A stretch of 36,670 nucleotides of DNA, from contig NZ_CAMFIA010000030.1 in the NCBI RefSeq assembly GCF_945952405.1, positions 1 through 36,670 on the forward strand, in the 5' to 3' direction. The notes beneath the pieces are model-generated. The model ran no database searches. It worked only from the letters and a program-made list of their open reading frames with translations, and was not told the DNA's origin. Of the stretch, positions 18,318 to 28,077 are shown piece after piece. The position numbers and the translations under genes are program-made. Position 1 is the first letter of the stretch. The number at the start of each line of letters is the position of its first letter. Source of the DNA: an uncultured Stenotrophomonas sp. GTDB taxonomy: Bacteria; Pseudomonadota; Gammaproteobacteria; Xanthomonadales; Xanthomonadaceae.

Positions 18318-18647
18318 TCAGCCCCTGCGTGCGGCAGGACGGGTGAAATGCCAGGCCAGCAGCTGGCCAAGACCGGCACTGCCGACCATCGCCGCGGCGG
18401 CGCCGAAGGTCAGCTCACGCGCACCGATCACTTCCAGCAGGGCCATCGCCAGCGCCAGGCAGACCAGGCTGATGCCCCAGCGCAGCGCGCCCTGGCGGCG
18501 ACGTTCTTCTTCCAGCACGGCCAGCGAGCGGATCACTTCCTCGGGCACGTGTGGCGCCACCAGCTTGCTGCGGGCGCGGGCATCGGCAATGGCGTGGATC
18601 GCGTAGGCAATGCAGATGAAAAGGGTGATCGGGATCAGTTCCTGCAT
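18318..18647 (-). CDS. Small membrane protein upstream of the sigma factor (DUF6249-like)
   Basis: A 109-aa protein with an N-terminal transmembrane helix (QELIPITLFICIAYAIHAI), a charged stretch (EEVIRSLAVLEEERRRQGA), and two further hydrophobic helices (WGISLVCLALAMALLEVIG; GAAAAMVGSAGLGQLLAW). The start at 18647 is set by GGAG seven bases upstream; the longer open frame to 18764 has no ribosome-binding site and would overlap the next gene. The layout resembles DUF6249 membrane proteins that accompany sigma-factor genes, an assignment I hold only weakly. It ends 37 bp before the sigma gene. Confidence 0.7.
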   Translation of the reverse strand: MQELIPITLFICIAYAIHAIADARARSKLVAPHVPEEVIRSLAVLEEERRRQGALRWGISLVCLALAMALLEVIGARELTFGAAAAMVGSAGLGQLLAWHFTRPAARRG

Positions 18648-18726
18648 GGTCGGGCTCCTGTTCGGTGGATGATGCGGGTTCAGGAGAATGGATGCGCAAC
18701 GCCGGCGACCGGTTGCAGTGGATGTT

Positions 18727-19170
18727 TCAGGCCTCGTCGTCGGCCTCGGAAGCGACCGGCGCATCCGGGAAATAGGTTTCCAGCTGGAAGCCCAGCCGCA
18801 GATCGGCCATCAGCCGCACCAGGTCATCGTCCAGTTCGAATCCGGCCCAGGCGCGCTTGCCGAAGAGGCCGATACGCAGGCCGAGCCCGGCGCCCTCCTG
18901 GTTCAGCCCGCGGATCACCTCCGCCCGCGCCTGCAGGAACGCCACCACCTGCGGCCACGCATCCATCAGCCAGCCGTCCTTGCCGGCCGCCAGTTCAAAA
19001 CCGACGCGGGTGACGGCATGCACGCGGATCAGGCGGCCCTCAGCAGCGACCAGATCGGTGCCGACATCGCGGAAGAACGTCCGCTCCTGGTCCAGCCGGG
19101 CCGAGATATCGGCGCTGGTGGCGCTGGGATGCTGCACCTGCAGGGAAACCCGGTAGTCATAGCGGTACAT
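18727..19170 (-). CDS. DUF4279-like protein
   Basis: A 147-aa soluble protein with no signal peptide or membrane helix. The N-terminus YRYDYRVSLQVQHPSATSADI and the later WPQVVAFLQARAEVIRGL, followed by GLRIGLFGKRAWAGFELDDDL and LGFQLETYF, resemble the layout of DUF4279 proteins: a beta-strand start, a helix that predicts separation of row sums, then strands. The family has no known activity; some members lie in toxin-immunity neighbourhoods, but nothing here suggests that. Divergent from the S9 peptidase gene, with 151 bp between. Confidence 0.65.
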   Translation of the reverse strand: MYRYDYRVSLQVQHPSATSADISARLDQERTFFRDVGTDLVAAEGRLIRVHAVTRVGFELAAGKDGWLMDAWPQVVAFLQARAEVIRGLNQEGAGLGLRIGLFGKRAWAGFELDDDLVRLMADLRLGFQLETYFPDAPVASEADDEA

Positions 19171-19321
19171 GTCGGTTCCTTCCGATGCGGACGCCCATCA
19201 TGCGGCACGCGCTGGCCGCTGCGGCGCCTTTGCCCAACCGGTCAGCATGACCTGTGGCCCCCTCCCCCGGTGCGGGCGGCTGCTACCCTTGCCCGGTTTC
19301 CTCATCTGGTGCTGTCCGCCC

Positions 19322-21694
19322 ATGTCCCGAGTGCTGCCCCTGTCCCTCCTGCTGTCGGCCGTGCTGGCCGCACCGGCCGCGCATGCCGCGCCGACGCCGA
19401 TCACCATCGAACAGGCCATGGCCGACCCGGACTGGATCGGTCCGCCGGTCGAGAAGGCCTGGTGGTCGTGGAACAGCCAGCAGGTGGAATACCAGCTCAA
19501 GCGCAACGGCAGCCCGGTGCGCGACACCTTCCGCCAGCCGGTGGCCGGTGGCGTGGCCGCGCAGGTGGCCGATGACCAGCGTGGCAGCCTGGACGTGGCC
19601 GAACCGGTCTACGACCGCAGCCGCAGCCGCAGCGCCTTCGTCCGCAATGGCGACGTGTTCGTGCGCGACCTGCGCAGCGGCGCGCTGACCCAGCTGACCC
19701 GCAGCAACGAACGCGCCAGCGGCGTGAACTTCGCCGCCGACAACGGCGTGATCTGGCGCGTTGGCCAGAACTGGTTCCACTGGACCGCCGCGGCCGGCGT
19801 GCAGCAGGTGGCCAGCCTGAAGGCCGAGAAGGACCCGCGTACGCCGCCGAAGGCCGACGTGCTGCGTGACCAGCAGCTGCGGACCCTGGAAACCCTGCGC
19901 CGCGACCGCGAGCAGCGCGAGGCACTGAAGGACCAGGACCAGCGCTGGCGCCAGGCCGACCCGACCCGCGCACCGGGCCCGGTCTACCTGGGAACCGAGG
20001 TGGAGATCGCCGACAGCGTGCTGTCGCCGGACCTGACCCACCTGATCGTGGTGACCAAGCCGAAGGACTTCGACGACGGCCGTGGCGGCAAGATGCCGCT
20101 GTACGTGACCGAATCCGGCTACGAGGAAACCGAAGACACCCGCACCCGCGTCGGCCGCAACGGCTTCGAGCCGCACACCCTGTGGTACGTGGACGTGCGC
20201 ACCGGCAAGGCCGAGAAGGTCTCGCTGGCCGGCCTGCCCGGCATCGGCACCGATCCGCTGGCCGAACTGCGCCGCAAGGCCGGCAAGGATGCGCTGAAGG
20301 GCGAGCGCAGCCTGCAGGTGATGAGCGACTTCATGGGCGGTGGCATCCGCTGGAGCGCCGACGGCCAGCAGGCCGCCGTGATGCTGCGTGCCAACGACAA
20401 CAAGGACCGCTGGATCATCAGCGTCAACGCCGCCGATGGCCGCGTGCAGAACCGCCACCGGCTGACCGACAACGCCTGGATCAACTGGGGCTTCAACGAC
20501 TTCGGCTGGATGGCCGATGGCCGCACGCTGTGGCTGCTGTCCGAGGAATCGGGCTTCTCGCACCTGTACACCCAGGCCGGCAGCGCCAAGCCGCAGGCGC
20601 TGACCAGCGGCAAGTGGGAAACCTCGGCACCGGTGCTGTCGGCCGATGGCAAGGGCTTCTACTTCCTGTGCAACCAGCAGGCTCCGCATGACTACGAAGT
20701 CTGCGCGGTCGACACCGGCAGCCGCCAGGTGCGCGAGCTGACCAGCCTCAACGGCGTGGAAGACTTCTCGCTGTCGCCGGATGGCCAGCAGCTGCTGGTG
20801 CGCTACTCCGGTGCCTACCTGCCGCCGCAGCTGGCAGTGCTGCCGAGCAGCGGTGCCGGCCAGGCACGCGTGCTGACCGATACCCGCAGCGCCGACTACA
20901 AGGCGCGCCAGTGGATCCAGCCGAAGCTGGTCGCGGTGCCGTCCAAGCATGGTGCCGGCGTGGTCTGGGCCAAGTACTACGAGCCGGAAAACAAGGAACC
21001 GGGCCGCAAGTACCCGATCGTGATGTTCGTGCACGGTGCCGGTTACCTGCAGAACGTGCACCAGCGCTACCCGGCCTACTTCCGCGAGCAGATGTTCCAC
21101 AACCTGCTGGTGCAGAAGGGCTACATCGTGCTGGACATGGATTACCGCGGCAGCGAGGGCTACGGCCGCGACTGGCGCACGGCGATCTACCGCAACATGG
21201 GCCACCCGGAACTGGAAGACTACAAGGACGGCCTGGACTGGCTGGTCGACACCCAGCAGGGTGACCGCGACCATGCCGGCATCTACGGGGGTTCCTACGG
21301 TGGCTTCATGACCTTCATGGCGCTGTTCCGAGCACCGGGCACCTTCAAGGCCGGCGCCGCGCTGCGCCCGGTGGTGGACTGGCACCAGTACAACCACGGC
21401 TACACCAGCAACATCCTCAACACCCCGGATATCGATCCGGAGGCGTACCGCGTGTCTTCGCCGATCGAATACGCGCAGAACCTGCAGGACAACCTGCTGA
21501 TCGCCCACGGCATGATGGATGACAACGTGTTCTTCCAGGACTCGGTGAACCTCACCCAGCGCCTGATCGAACTGCACAAGGACAACTGGTCCATCGCCCC
21601 GTACCCGCTGGAGCGCCACGGCTACGTGCGCGCCGATTCCTGGCTGGACCAGTACAAGCGCATCCTCAAGCTGTTCGAGCAGAACCTGAAGTGA
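19322..21694 (+). CDS. S9 family prolyl oligopeptidase (DPP IV-like), exported
   Basis: A 790-aa serine peptidase. Residues 1-23 are a signal peptide (VLPLSLLLSAVLAAPAAHAA), so it acts in the periplasm or outside. Residues about 40-540 form the beta-propeller (repeated blades such as FNDFGWMADGRTLWLLSEE). The alpha/beta-hydrolase domain follows, with nucleophile Ser658 in GGSYGGF, Asp733 in HGMMDDNVFFQDS, and His766 in ERHGYVRADSW. The order and spacing match the DPP IV branch, which removes X-Pro dipeptides. The start at 19322 gives the signal peptide directly; open frame continues 51 codons upstream without one. The GTG start of the Nudix gene overlaps its stop codon by four bases. Confidence 0.92.
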   Translation: MSRVLPLSLLLSAVLAAPAAHAAPTPITIEQAMADPDWIGPPVEKAWWSWNSQQVEYQLKRNGSPVRDTFRQPVAGGVAAQVADDQRGSLDVAEPVYDRSRSRSAFVRNGDVFVRDLRSGALTQLTRSNERASGVNFAADNGVIWRVGQNWFHWTAAAGVQQVASLKAEKDPRTPPKADVLRDQQLRTLETLRRDREQREALKDQDQRWRQADPTRAPGPVYLGTEVEIADSVLSPDLTHLIVVTKPKDFDDGRGGKMPLYVTESGYEETEDTRTRVGRNGFEPHTLWYVDVRTGKAEKVSLAGLPGIGTDPLAELRRKAGKDALKGERSLQVMSDFMGGGIRWSADGQQAAVMLRANDNKDRWIISVNAADGRVQNRHRLTDNAWINWGFNDFGWMADGRTLWLLSEESGFSHLYTQAGSAKPQALTSGKWETSAPVLSADGKGFYFLCNQQAPHDYEVCAVDTGSRQVRELTSLNGVEDFSLSPDGQQLLVRYSGAYLPPQLAVLPSSGAGQARVLTDTRSADYKARQWIQPKLVAVPSKHGAGVVWAKYYEPENKEPGRKYPIVMFVHGAGYLQNVHQRYPAYFREQMFHNLLVQKGYIVLDMDYRGSEGYGRDWRTAIYRNMGHPELEDYKDGLDWLVDTQQGDRDHAGIYGGSYGGFMTFMALFRAPGTFKAGAALRPVVDWHQYNHGYTSNILNTPDIDPEAYRVSSPIEYAQNLQDNLLIAHGMMDDNVFFQDSVNLTQRLIELHKDNWSIAPYPLERHGYVRADSWLDQYKRILKLFEQNLK

Positions 21695-22110
21695 GCAACG
21701 CCGCGGCCACGATCCGGATCGTGGCCGCGGTCATCCTGGATGACCGTGGCCGGGCGCTGGTGGTGCGCAAGCAGGGCGCCAGCCGCTTCATCCAACCGGG
21801 CGGCAAACCCGAACCCGGCGAAGCGCCGCTGCAGGCGCTGGCCCGCGAGCTGGACGAGGAACTGGGCGTGCAGCTGCGCGCCGATGCCGCGCTGGCATTG
21901 GGCACGTTCGAGGACTGGGCGGTGAATGAGCCCGGCCACCGCGTGCAGGCGCAGGCGTGGTGGGTGCAGGTGGATGGCATGCCGCAGCCAGGCGCCGAGA
22001 TCGCCGAACTGGCCTGGGTGCAGCTGCAACCACCGCATGGCCGGCCCTTGGCACCCTTGAGCGAACACCATATCCTGCCGGCCGTCGCCACCCGGGTGAC
22101 CACCCGCTGA
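21691..22110 (+). CDS. Nudix hydrolase
   Basis: A 139-aa Nudix-fold pyrophosphohydrolase. The Nudix box is complete at residues 38-60: G38, E44, R52-E53, E56-E57, G59 (GGKPEPGEAPLQALA, then RELDEELGV), which binds Mg2+ and the diphosphate. The start codon is GTG at 21691, overlapping the peptidase stop (GTGA), so translation is coupled. Substrate is not predictable; the size and the preceding FIQPGGKPE resemble MutT-like and ADP-ribose or NUDT-type housecleaning enzymes. Cytosolic. Confidence 0.9.
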   Translation: MSNAAATIRIVAAVILDDRGRALVVRKQGASRFIQPGGKPEPGEAPLQALARELDEELGVQLRADAALALGTFEDWAVNEPGHRVQAQAWWVQVDGMPQPGAEIAELAWVQLQPPHGRPLAPLSEHHILPAVATRVTTR

Positions 22111-22140
22111 CCGTGCGGGTGCCGACTGCAAGGACACCGG

Positions 22141-22701
22141 ATGTCAGTGCCGCTCCCCGCCTCCCCCGCGCCCGCCCCCTCGCCCTACCACGCCTGGGTA
22201 CGCCCGATCGGGCAGGCCTCGTTCTGGCTGTCGCTGCTGCTGACGGTCTACTTCCTGCTGCAGGCACTGCTGCTGTGGCCGCTGCACGGCACTGCGGCCT
22301 GGCAGGCCCTGGCCGGCGCCGCAGTGGCCCATCAGGTCCACAGCATGGCCTGGCTGCTGGCGCACCCGGTGGCCGCGTCGATGATCGCCGCGCTGTACTG
22401 CCTGGTCTCGACCCTGGCCAGCCACGGCCTGCTGCGCGAGCGGCGCTGGGGCATGTGGAGCTTTGTGGCGATGCTGATGCTGAGCGCCCTGGCCAACTTC
22501 GCGATCGCCGCATGGCTGGATCTCTTCATGCGCGAGGTCATCCCGCTGCTGACCGACGACATCGGCGTGCAGCACGAGCTGCGGGTCAAGCGCCTGCTGT
22601 TCACCCTGACCCTGCTCGGCACCTCGCTCCTGCTGCTCGGCCTGCAGGGCTGGCTGGGCTGGCGCCTGCTGCGCCCGGATATCCGCGCCCGCTTCCGCTG
22701 A
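22141..22701 (+). CDS. Four-helix inner-membrane protein of unknown function
   Basis: A 186-aa protein with about four transmembrane segments: residues 27-48 (FWLSLLLTVYFLLQALLLWP), 72-92 (AHPVAASMIAALYCLVSTLA), 104-124 (GMWSFVAMLMLSALANFAIA) and 154-174 (LLFTLTLLGTSLLLLGLQGW). The N-terminus is Pro-rich (PLPASPAPAPSP). I recognise no family. AAGGA lies about six bases before the ATG. It sits 30 bp after the Nudix gene and 34 bp before paralog A, in an apparent same-strand operon. Confidence 0.75.
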   Translation: MSVPLPASPAPAPSPYHAWVRPIGQASFWLSLLLTVYFLLQALLLWPLHGTAAWQALAGAAVAHQVHSMAWLLAHPVAASMIAALYCLVSTLASHGLLRERRWGMWSFVAMLMLSALANFAIAAWLDLFMREVIPLLTDDIGVQHELRVKRLLFTLTLLGTSLLLLGLQGWLGWRLLRPDIRARFR

Positions 22702-22735
22702 GTGCTCCCTCCCTCTGTACGACAAGGACCGTCGC

Positions 22736-23857
22736 ATGCGCCTGTTGAGCCTGCTTCCCGCGCTGCTGTTGTTGACCACGCTGCCGGCCGCCGCCGATGC
22801 GCTGCGCTGTGGCGAATACCGCGTCGCCAACGGCGGAACGTCGCTGGTGTTCACCACGCCCAGCAGCGGCTACCGCCACAACAGCATGAGCGAGCCGGAG
22901 CCACTGTGGGTCGATCGCAGTGCGGCGCAGACGCGCCTGGTCATGCTCGACGATGGCATCTCGGTGCCGATCAGGATCAGTGCGGACGGCCAGCGCATCG
23001 AGGACGACGTGCCGATGCTCTACACCCTGCGACGGCCCCGTGCCTGCGCCGTCGAGCCCAGCGCCGAGCCGGGCAGCTGCCGCGCTGCCGGCAGCTACTG
23101 CATCGTACAGCTGCCCAGCGCCTCGCCGGCCCAGGCACAGCGCGCCTGCAGCGAAGGCGTTGGCGCCGGTTGCTCGGCGCTGCTGCAGCAGCAGCTCGAA
23201 AGCAGCACCGCGGCCGCCACCGATGGCGCCGGCAGTGCGCGCTTCGAGCGCCCACCGGCCTGCCGCGAGCACACGCCCACGCACGATCCGCAGGCCTGCG
23301 AGGCACTCACCGACGATGATCTTGCCGCCGCCATGCGGCGGGTGGGCCAGCGCCTGGAACAGGCCGAGAAGGCGCCGGAGCGACCGCCGCTGCCGCTGGC
23401 GGCACTGCAACAGCTGCAGCCGTTGTGCCTGCGCCACCGCGCGGGCCGCTTCTGCGTCGAACTGGCCGAACAACAGTTGAATGCCCTGCAGCCGGCGCTG
23501 GCGGTACAGGCGCTGCAGGTGGTCTGCGACGGAGGCCGCGTCAGCGCCTGCGAACGGACCGCGCCGCTGCATGCGCTCGGCGCCGACCTGCGCCTGGTGC
23601 CGCTGCAGCAGGTGCCCTGCGGCCGCTACCAGACCGACGACGAGATGCCCGACAGGCTCGATTTCGGCGATGGCTCGCAGGCCCGCCTGCATGACGGCGC
23701 GGTCCATCTGCAGCGCGACGGCGAAACCCTGGTACTGCGCCAGCTCGGCAACGGCGACCTGCTCGGCATGGATACCCAGACCGGTTACCAGCGCTATCGG
23801 CCGGTGTCCGGCACGGCACAATGCTCGCCCCCGCGCGAGGGCCGTGGTTTGCCGTAG
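22736..23857 (+). CDS. Secreted Cys-rich protein, paralog A (short form)
   Basis: A 373-aa protein. Residues 1-21 are a signal peptide (LLSLLPALLLLTTLPAAADA). The mature protein has 14 cysteines. It opens with a beta-rich stretch starting LRCGEYRVANGG, followed by a helical Cys-rich part (RACSEGVGAGC, PLCLRHRAGRFCVELA, VVCDGGRVSACERT). A second beta-rich stretch starts VPCGRYQTDDEM and continues LDFGDGSQARLHDG and LGNGDLLGMDTQTGYQRY. It stops soon after AQCSPP, where paralogs B and C continue with a further eight-cysteine module. The CxxGVGAGC motif resembles the paired cysteines of Sel1/Hcp-type repeats, but regular Sel1 repeats are not clear. AAGGA seven bases before the start. Function unknown. 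Confidence 0.85.
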   Translation: MRLLSLLPALLLLTTLPAAADALRCGEYRVANGGTSLVFTTPSSGYRHNSMSEPEPLWVDRSAAQTRLVMLDDGISVPIRISADGQRIEDDVPMLYTLRRPRACAVEPSAEPGSCRAAGSYCIVQLPSASPAQAQRACSEGVGAGCSALLQQQLESSTAAATDGAGSARFERPPACREHTPTHDPQACEALTDDDLAAAMRRVGQRLEQAEKAPERPPLPLAALQQLQPLCLRHRAGRFCVELAEQQLNALQPALAVQALQVVCDGGRVSACERTAPLHALGADLRLVPLQQVPCGRYQTDDEMPDRLDFGDGSQARLHDGAVHLQRDGETLVLRQLGNGDLLGMDTQTGYQRYRPVSGTAQCSPPREGRGLP

Positions 23858-23894
23858 CGCCGGGAGTTTTCCGTTCGATCGTCAGGGAGACGAT

Positions 23895-25511
23895 ATGCAT
23901 TCATCCGCACCGCGCCGCCGCTGGCTGGCCTGGGCCTTGCTACTGGCCGCGCCGACGGCCGTCGCACAGTCACCACAATGCGGCCTGTTCAAGGCCGACG
24001 AAGGCAGCGGTACGCTGCGCATCAGTTCGCCGAACCGCGGCGAACAGAAGCACTTCGGCAGTGCACCGTCTCCGGTCGCGTTCCAGCAGATCGACGGAGA
24101 GCTGCAACTGGTGAACCTGGAGTACGGCCTGCCCAGCGCGCTGCAGGTGCGCGATCGTGGCCGCACGGTGGAGGTGGACGGCACCGTCTACATCCTGCAG
24201 GCCCCCGCACAGTGCGCCGCAGCCGCCACGCCGGCTGAAGGCAGTTGCCTTGCCGATGCGGCGGCGTGCCTGGACCATCGCCGCGAAGCGAACGCGGCCG
24301 CGCTGGAAACAGGGTGCCGGGAAGGCGTGCCCGGCATGTGCCTGCAATTGGCCGACCGTTGGCACGATGAAGCCAAACCCACGGTCGAGGCCGATCCTGC
24401 CCTGGCAAAGGCAGCGCTCGACGCCGCCCTGTCCGGCATCAAGCTCCCCGCCGCCTGCAACAACGGCGGCTTCGAACAGGGAACCCCGGCGTGTGCCACC
24501 GCACTCGAGGCCGACCCCGCCGTGCAGGAGCAGCTGGTCAAGGCGGCGATGACGGCAGCCATGACCGAAGCCATGGTGACGATGACGGCGCCGACCGCAC
24601 CGGTGATCATTCCAGCCGAACGGCGGCAACAGTTGTTGCGGCTCTGCCGCGAGGTACCGCACGGCGGCTTCTGCACCCGGGTGGCTGAACTGTCCTGGGA
24701 GGCGGGAGACCCCCAGCAGGCAGTACAGGCCCTGGCTGCAGCCTGCACACCCGGCAATGACACCGCCACCTGCGAGCGCCTGCCGGCGTTGCAGGCTCTG
24801 GGTACATCGTTGCAACCGCAGCCAGCAACGGCCCTACCCTGCGGCAACTATCGGGCCAACGGCGGCCTGATGGACACGTTGGATTTCGGCGATGCGGGCC
24901 TGGTCGGCGTGGGCTGGAGCAGCCACCTTCGCGCGCGTGTCGAAGAAGGCGACATCCGCATCCGCCACGACCGGGACGGCGACTTCGTGCTGCGCCCGCT
25001 ACCGGGCGGGCAGTTGCTGGGCCTGGATAGCTGGACCCGCTTCCAGGTGTTCACTCCCACCGGCGAGGGCCCGACCCGGTGCAGTGCGCCGAAGCAGTTC
25101 AAGGTGCTGCCACTGCCGCAGGATTGCCCGCTGGCGCTGGCCAACGAGGACGGTGCCGACGCCTGCTGCGCGCAGGGCAAGCTGCAGGGCTGCAACATTC
25201 TCGGCAACCGCCTTGCGCTGTCGGGGGACTGGCTGCAGGCCGCCGGGCACTACACCACGGTCTGCCGTGCCGGCGTCCGCGAAGGGTGCGAGAACCTGGT
25301 TACCGCGCAGGGCAACGGTGCCGAAGTGGACGCACGGGCACTCCTGGAGCAACTGTGCAAGGCCGACCGCAGCGGCCTGCATGTGGCCTGCGACGTGCTC
25401 GGAACCCAGAACTGGGAGCTGATTACACTGGGCGGTGCGCTGCAGAAGGCAGTCGACGAGACGGCCGTGGACGACACTCCGGCGCCGCGCACCTCCAACC
25501 GCAAGCGCTGA
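23895..25511 (+). CDS. Secreted Cys-rich protein, paralog B
   Basis: A 538-aa protein with a signal peptide (RRRWLAWALLLAAPTAVAQ). All 14 cysteines of paralog A are matched in order, and eight more follow, 22 in all. The layout is: beta stretch 1 (PQCGLFKADEGSG), Cys module 1 (GSCLADAAAC, TGCREGVPGMC, RLCREVPHGGFC), beta stretch 2 (LPCGNYRANGGLMDTLDFGD, LLGLDSWTRFQVF), Cys module 2 (DACCAQGKLQGC, TVCRAGVREGC, QLCKADRSGLHVAC). A Met- and Ala-rich insertion (KAAMTAAMTEAMVTMTAPTA) lies in module 1. The start at 23895 is set by GGGAG before it; open frame extends 138 codons upstream through paralog A in another frame and is a shadow. Starts 37 bp after A. Function unknown; even cysteine number and export suggest disulfides. 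Confidence 0.87.
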   Translation: MHSSAPRRRWLAWALLLAAPTAVAQSPQCGLFKADEGSGTLRISSPNRGEQKHFGSAPSPVAFQQIDGELQLVNLEYGLPSALQVRDRGRTVEVDGTVYILQAPAQCAAAATPAEGSCLADAAACLDHRREANAAALETGCREGVPGMCLQLADRWHDEAKPTVEADPALAKAALDAALSGIKLPAACNNGGFEQGTPACATALEADPAVQEQLVKAAMTAAMTEAMVTMTAPTAPVIIPAERRQQLLRLCREVPHGGFCTRVAELSWEAGDPQQAVQALAAACTPGNDTATCERLPALQALGTSLQPQPATALPCGNYRANGGLMDTLDFGDAGLVGVGWSSHLRARVEEGDIRIRHDRDGDFVLRPLPGGQLLGLDSWTRFQVFTPTGEGPTRCSAPKQFKVLPLPQDCPLALANEDGADACCAQGKLQGCNILGNRLALSGDWLQAAGHYTTVCRAGVREGCENLVTAQGNGAEVDARALLEQLCKADRSGLHVACDVLGTQNWELITLGGALQKAVDETAVDDTPAPRTSNRKR

Positions 25512-26462
<951 letters not shown>

Positions 26463-26468
26463 TGTTCC

Positions 26469-26500
26469 GGCGCCACGCCTGACGCGTGGCGCCTTCCCCC
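26469..26500 (+). terminator. Hairpin after hemF
   Basis: GGCGCCACGC (26469-26478) pairs with GCGTGGCGCC (26484-26493) over a five-base loop, seven bases after the hemF stop codon, followed by TTCCCCC. It is probably a transcription end for hemF, weak in T content. Confidence 0.55.
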
Positions 26501-26559
26501 TGGCCTGGGTGCGCCCTGCACCGCACAGGCCCTGCCCTTACCTGTTCAAGGATGATGTG

Positions 26560-28077
26560 ATGCCTGCAGTTGTTTCCTTCCGCTCCCGCACCGCGGGCTG
26601 GCGCGGCCTGCTGTTGTTTGCACTGGCCTCGGCCGCGCTGCCGGCAGCGGCACAGTCAATGGCCTGTGGCACCTACACCAACAGCAGCGGCACCACCACG
26701 CTGACCCTCGAGAGCGAGGGCCACGGATACCTGTCCGGCCCCTACCAGGCCACCGAAGAACTGCGCGTGGCCCGCCAGCAGGACGTGCTCGGCACCGGCA
26801 ACCTGAGCACCGGCCGCCTGGAAAACTGGTTCTTCGAGAACGACGATCGCAACATCGTCACGCCCTATGGCGAGTTCACCCGCCAGCGCTCCGCGGTATG
26901 CAAGGCGATGCCGGAGCCGATCGAGGGCGGCTGCGTGATGAATACCTCCGACTGCCTGGAGGCGCTGCCCGAGGCCGCGCCGCCGAAGCTGCACGCCTGG
27001 TGCGCCGAAGGCGTGGGCGCGGCCTGCGTGCAGTTGCTGGAAACCTACCAGGAGCAGGCCAGGGACGCGGCCCCGAAGGCCACACGGGCAGAGCCGCCCA
27101 TGCCTGAGCTCTGCAAGGAAGATTCCCCATCGTTCGACGCAGAAGGCTGCGAGGCGATGGCCTCGGTAGTGGCCTGGGAACAGATGGGCAAACTGGTGTT
27201 CGGGCTGGAACACGCGATGGCGCCATTGCTGCCGGCCGCACAGCTCGATGAACTGTCGGCGCTGTGCCGGCAGCAGCACGGCGAGACGTTCTGCAGCAAG
27301 GTGGCCGATGTACTGTGGAGTGCCGGGCGCACCCTGCAGGCCCGCGACGCGGTGCAGCTGGCCTGCGCACAGCGCGCGGAGGCATCCGAGTGCGAGACCG
27401 CCAGGCGCCTCGCGGTGCTGGACACGGTGCCGGCCACCGCGCTGGCACCGGTGCCGGCCACCACCCTGCCCTGCGGTCGCTACGAAGCCGAGCACAGCGT
27501 GCTCTCGCAGCTGAACTTCCTCGACGGCGGCGTGGTTGATGTCGAGGGCCGCAGCCAGCGCCTGCGCGCCAGCCTGGAAGGCGGGCGCATCCTGGTCCGC
27601 CGCGAAGTCGGCAGCGACTACGTGCTGCAGCCGCTGCAGAACGGCAACCTGATCGGAATCGACAGCGGCAACCGCTTCGCCTACTACCAGCGCAAGCCCG
27701 CTGCCGGCGGGGCCAGCTGCAAACCGCCGGTAGCCTTCGTGGAGATCCCGCTGCCGCTGGACTGCCCGACCCTGGGCCGCAAGGACGGCGCCCAGGCGTG
27801 CTGCGCCGAAGGCAAGCTGCTCGGCTGCAAGGTGGCCGGCGAAGCGCTGTTCAAGGACGAACAATGGGCCGCGTCGCAGCCGTATTTCGAGCGCCTGTGC
27901 AGCGCGGGCGTGCGCGAAGGCTGCCTGGCACTGGCGGCGCTGTACGCGCATACCGGTGACCCGAAGGTGCCGCAGGCCATGGCGGCGATCTGCGCGAAGG
28001 ACGGCAAGGGCACCCACGTGGCCTGCGATGTGGACGCCACCCGCAACTGGCCGGCGCTCAAGGCCGGGGACCTGTAG
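26560..28077 (+). CDS. Secreted Cys-rich protein, paralog C
   Basis: A 505-aa protein with a signal peptide (GLLLFALASAALPAAAQ). It carries 22 cysteines, all in the same order as paralog B: MACGTY, AVCKAM, GGCVMNTSDC, AWCAEGVGAAC, ELCKED, EGCEAM, ALCRQQHGETFC, LACAQR, SECETA, LPCGRY, ASCKPP, LDCPTL, QACCAEGKLLGC, RLCSAGVREGC, AICAKDGKGTHVAC. The two halves each hold a CGxY beta-stretch and a Cys module, suggesting an old internal duplication. The last module (AGVREGCLALAALYAHTGD) looks most like a Sel1/Hcp repeat. The start at 26560 gives the signal peptide directly. Its stop codon TAG lies inside the GTAG of a SMAG repeat. Separated from A and B by hemF. Function unknown. Confidence 0.87.
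   Translation: MPAVVSFRSRTAGWRGLLLFALASAALPAAAQSMACGTYTNSSGTTTLTLESEGHGYLSGPYQATEELRVARQQDVLGTGNLSTGRLENWFFENDDRNIVTPYGEFTRQRSAVCKAMPEPIEGGCVMNTSDCLEALPEAAPPKLHAWCAEGVGAACVQLLETYQEQARDAAPKATRAEPPMPELCKEDSPSFDAEGCEAMASVVAWEQMGKLVFGLEHAMAPLLPAAQLDELSALCRQQHGETFCSKVADVLWSAGRTLQARDAVQLACAQRAEASECETARRLAVLDTVPATALAPVPATTLPCGRYEAEHSVLSQLNFLDGGVVDVEGRSQRLRASLEGGRILVRREVGSDYVLQPLQNGNLIGIDSGNRFAYYQRKPAAGGASCKPPVAFVEIPLPLDCPTLGRKDGAQACCAEGKLLGCKVAGEALFKDEQWAASQPYFERLCSAGVREGCLALAALYAHTGDPKVPQAMAAICAKDGKGTHVACDVDATRNWPALKAGDL

Noticed and set aside
19283..21619. A 778-codon minus-strand open frame opposite the S9 peptidase
   Set aside because: Antisense shadow. The plus-strand gene has a signal peptide and a complete catalytic triad.
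23481..23894. N-terminal extension of paralog B
   Set aside because: The upstream codons overlap paralog A in another frame; the ATG at 23895 has a good ribosome-binding site and gives a signal peptide.
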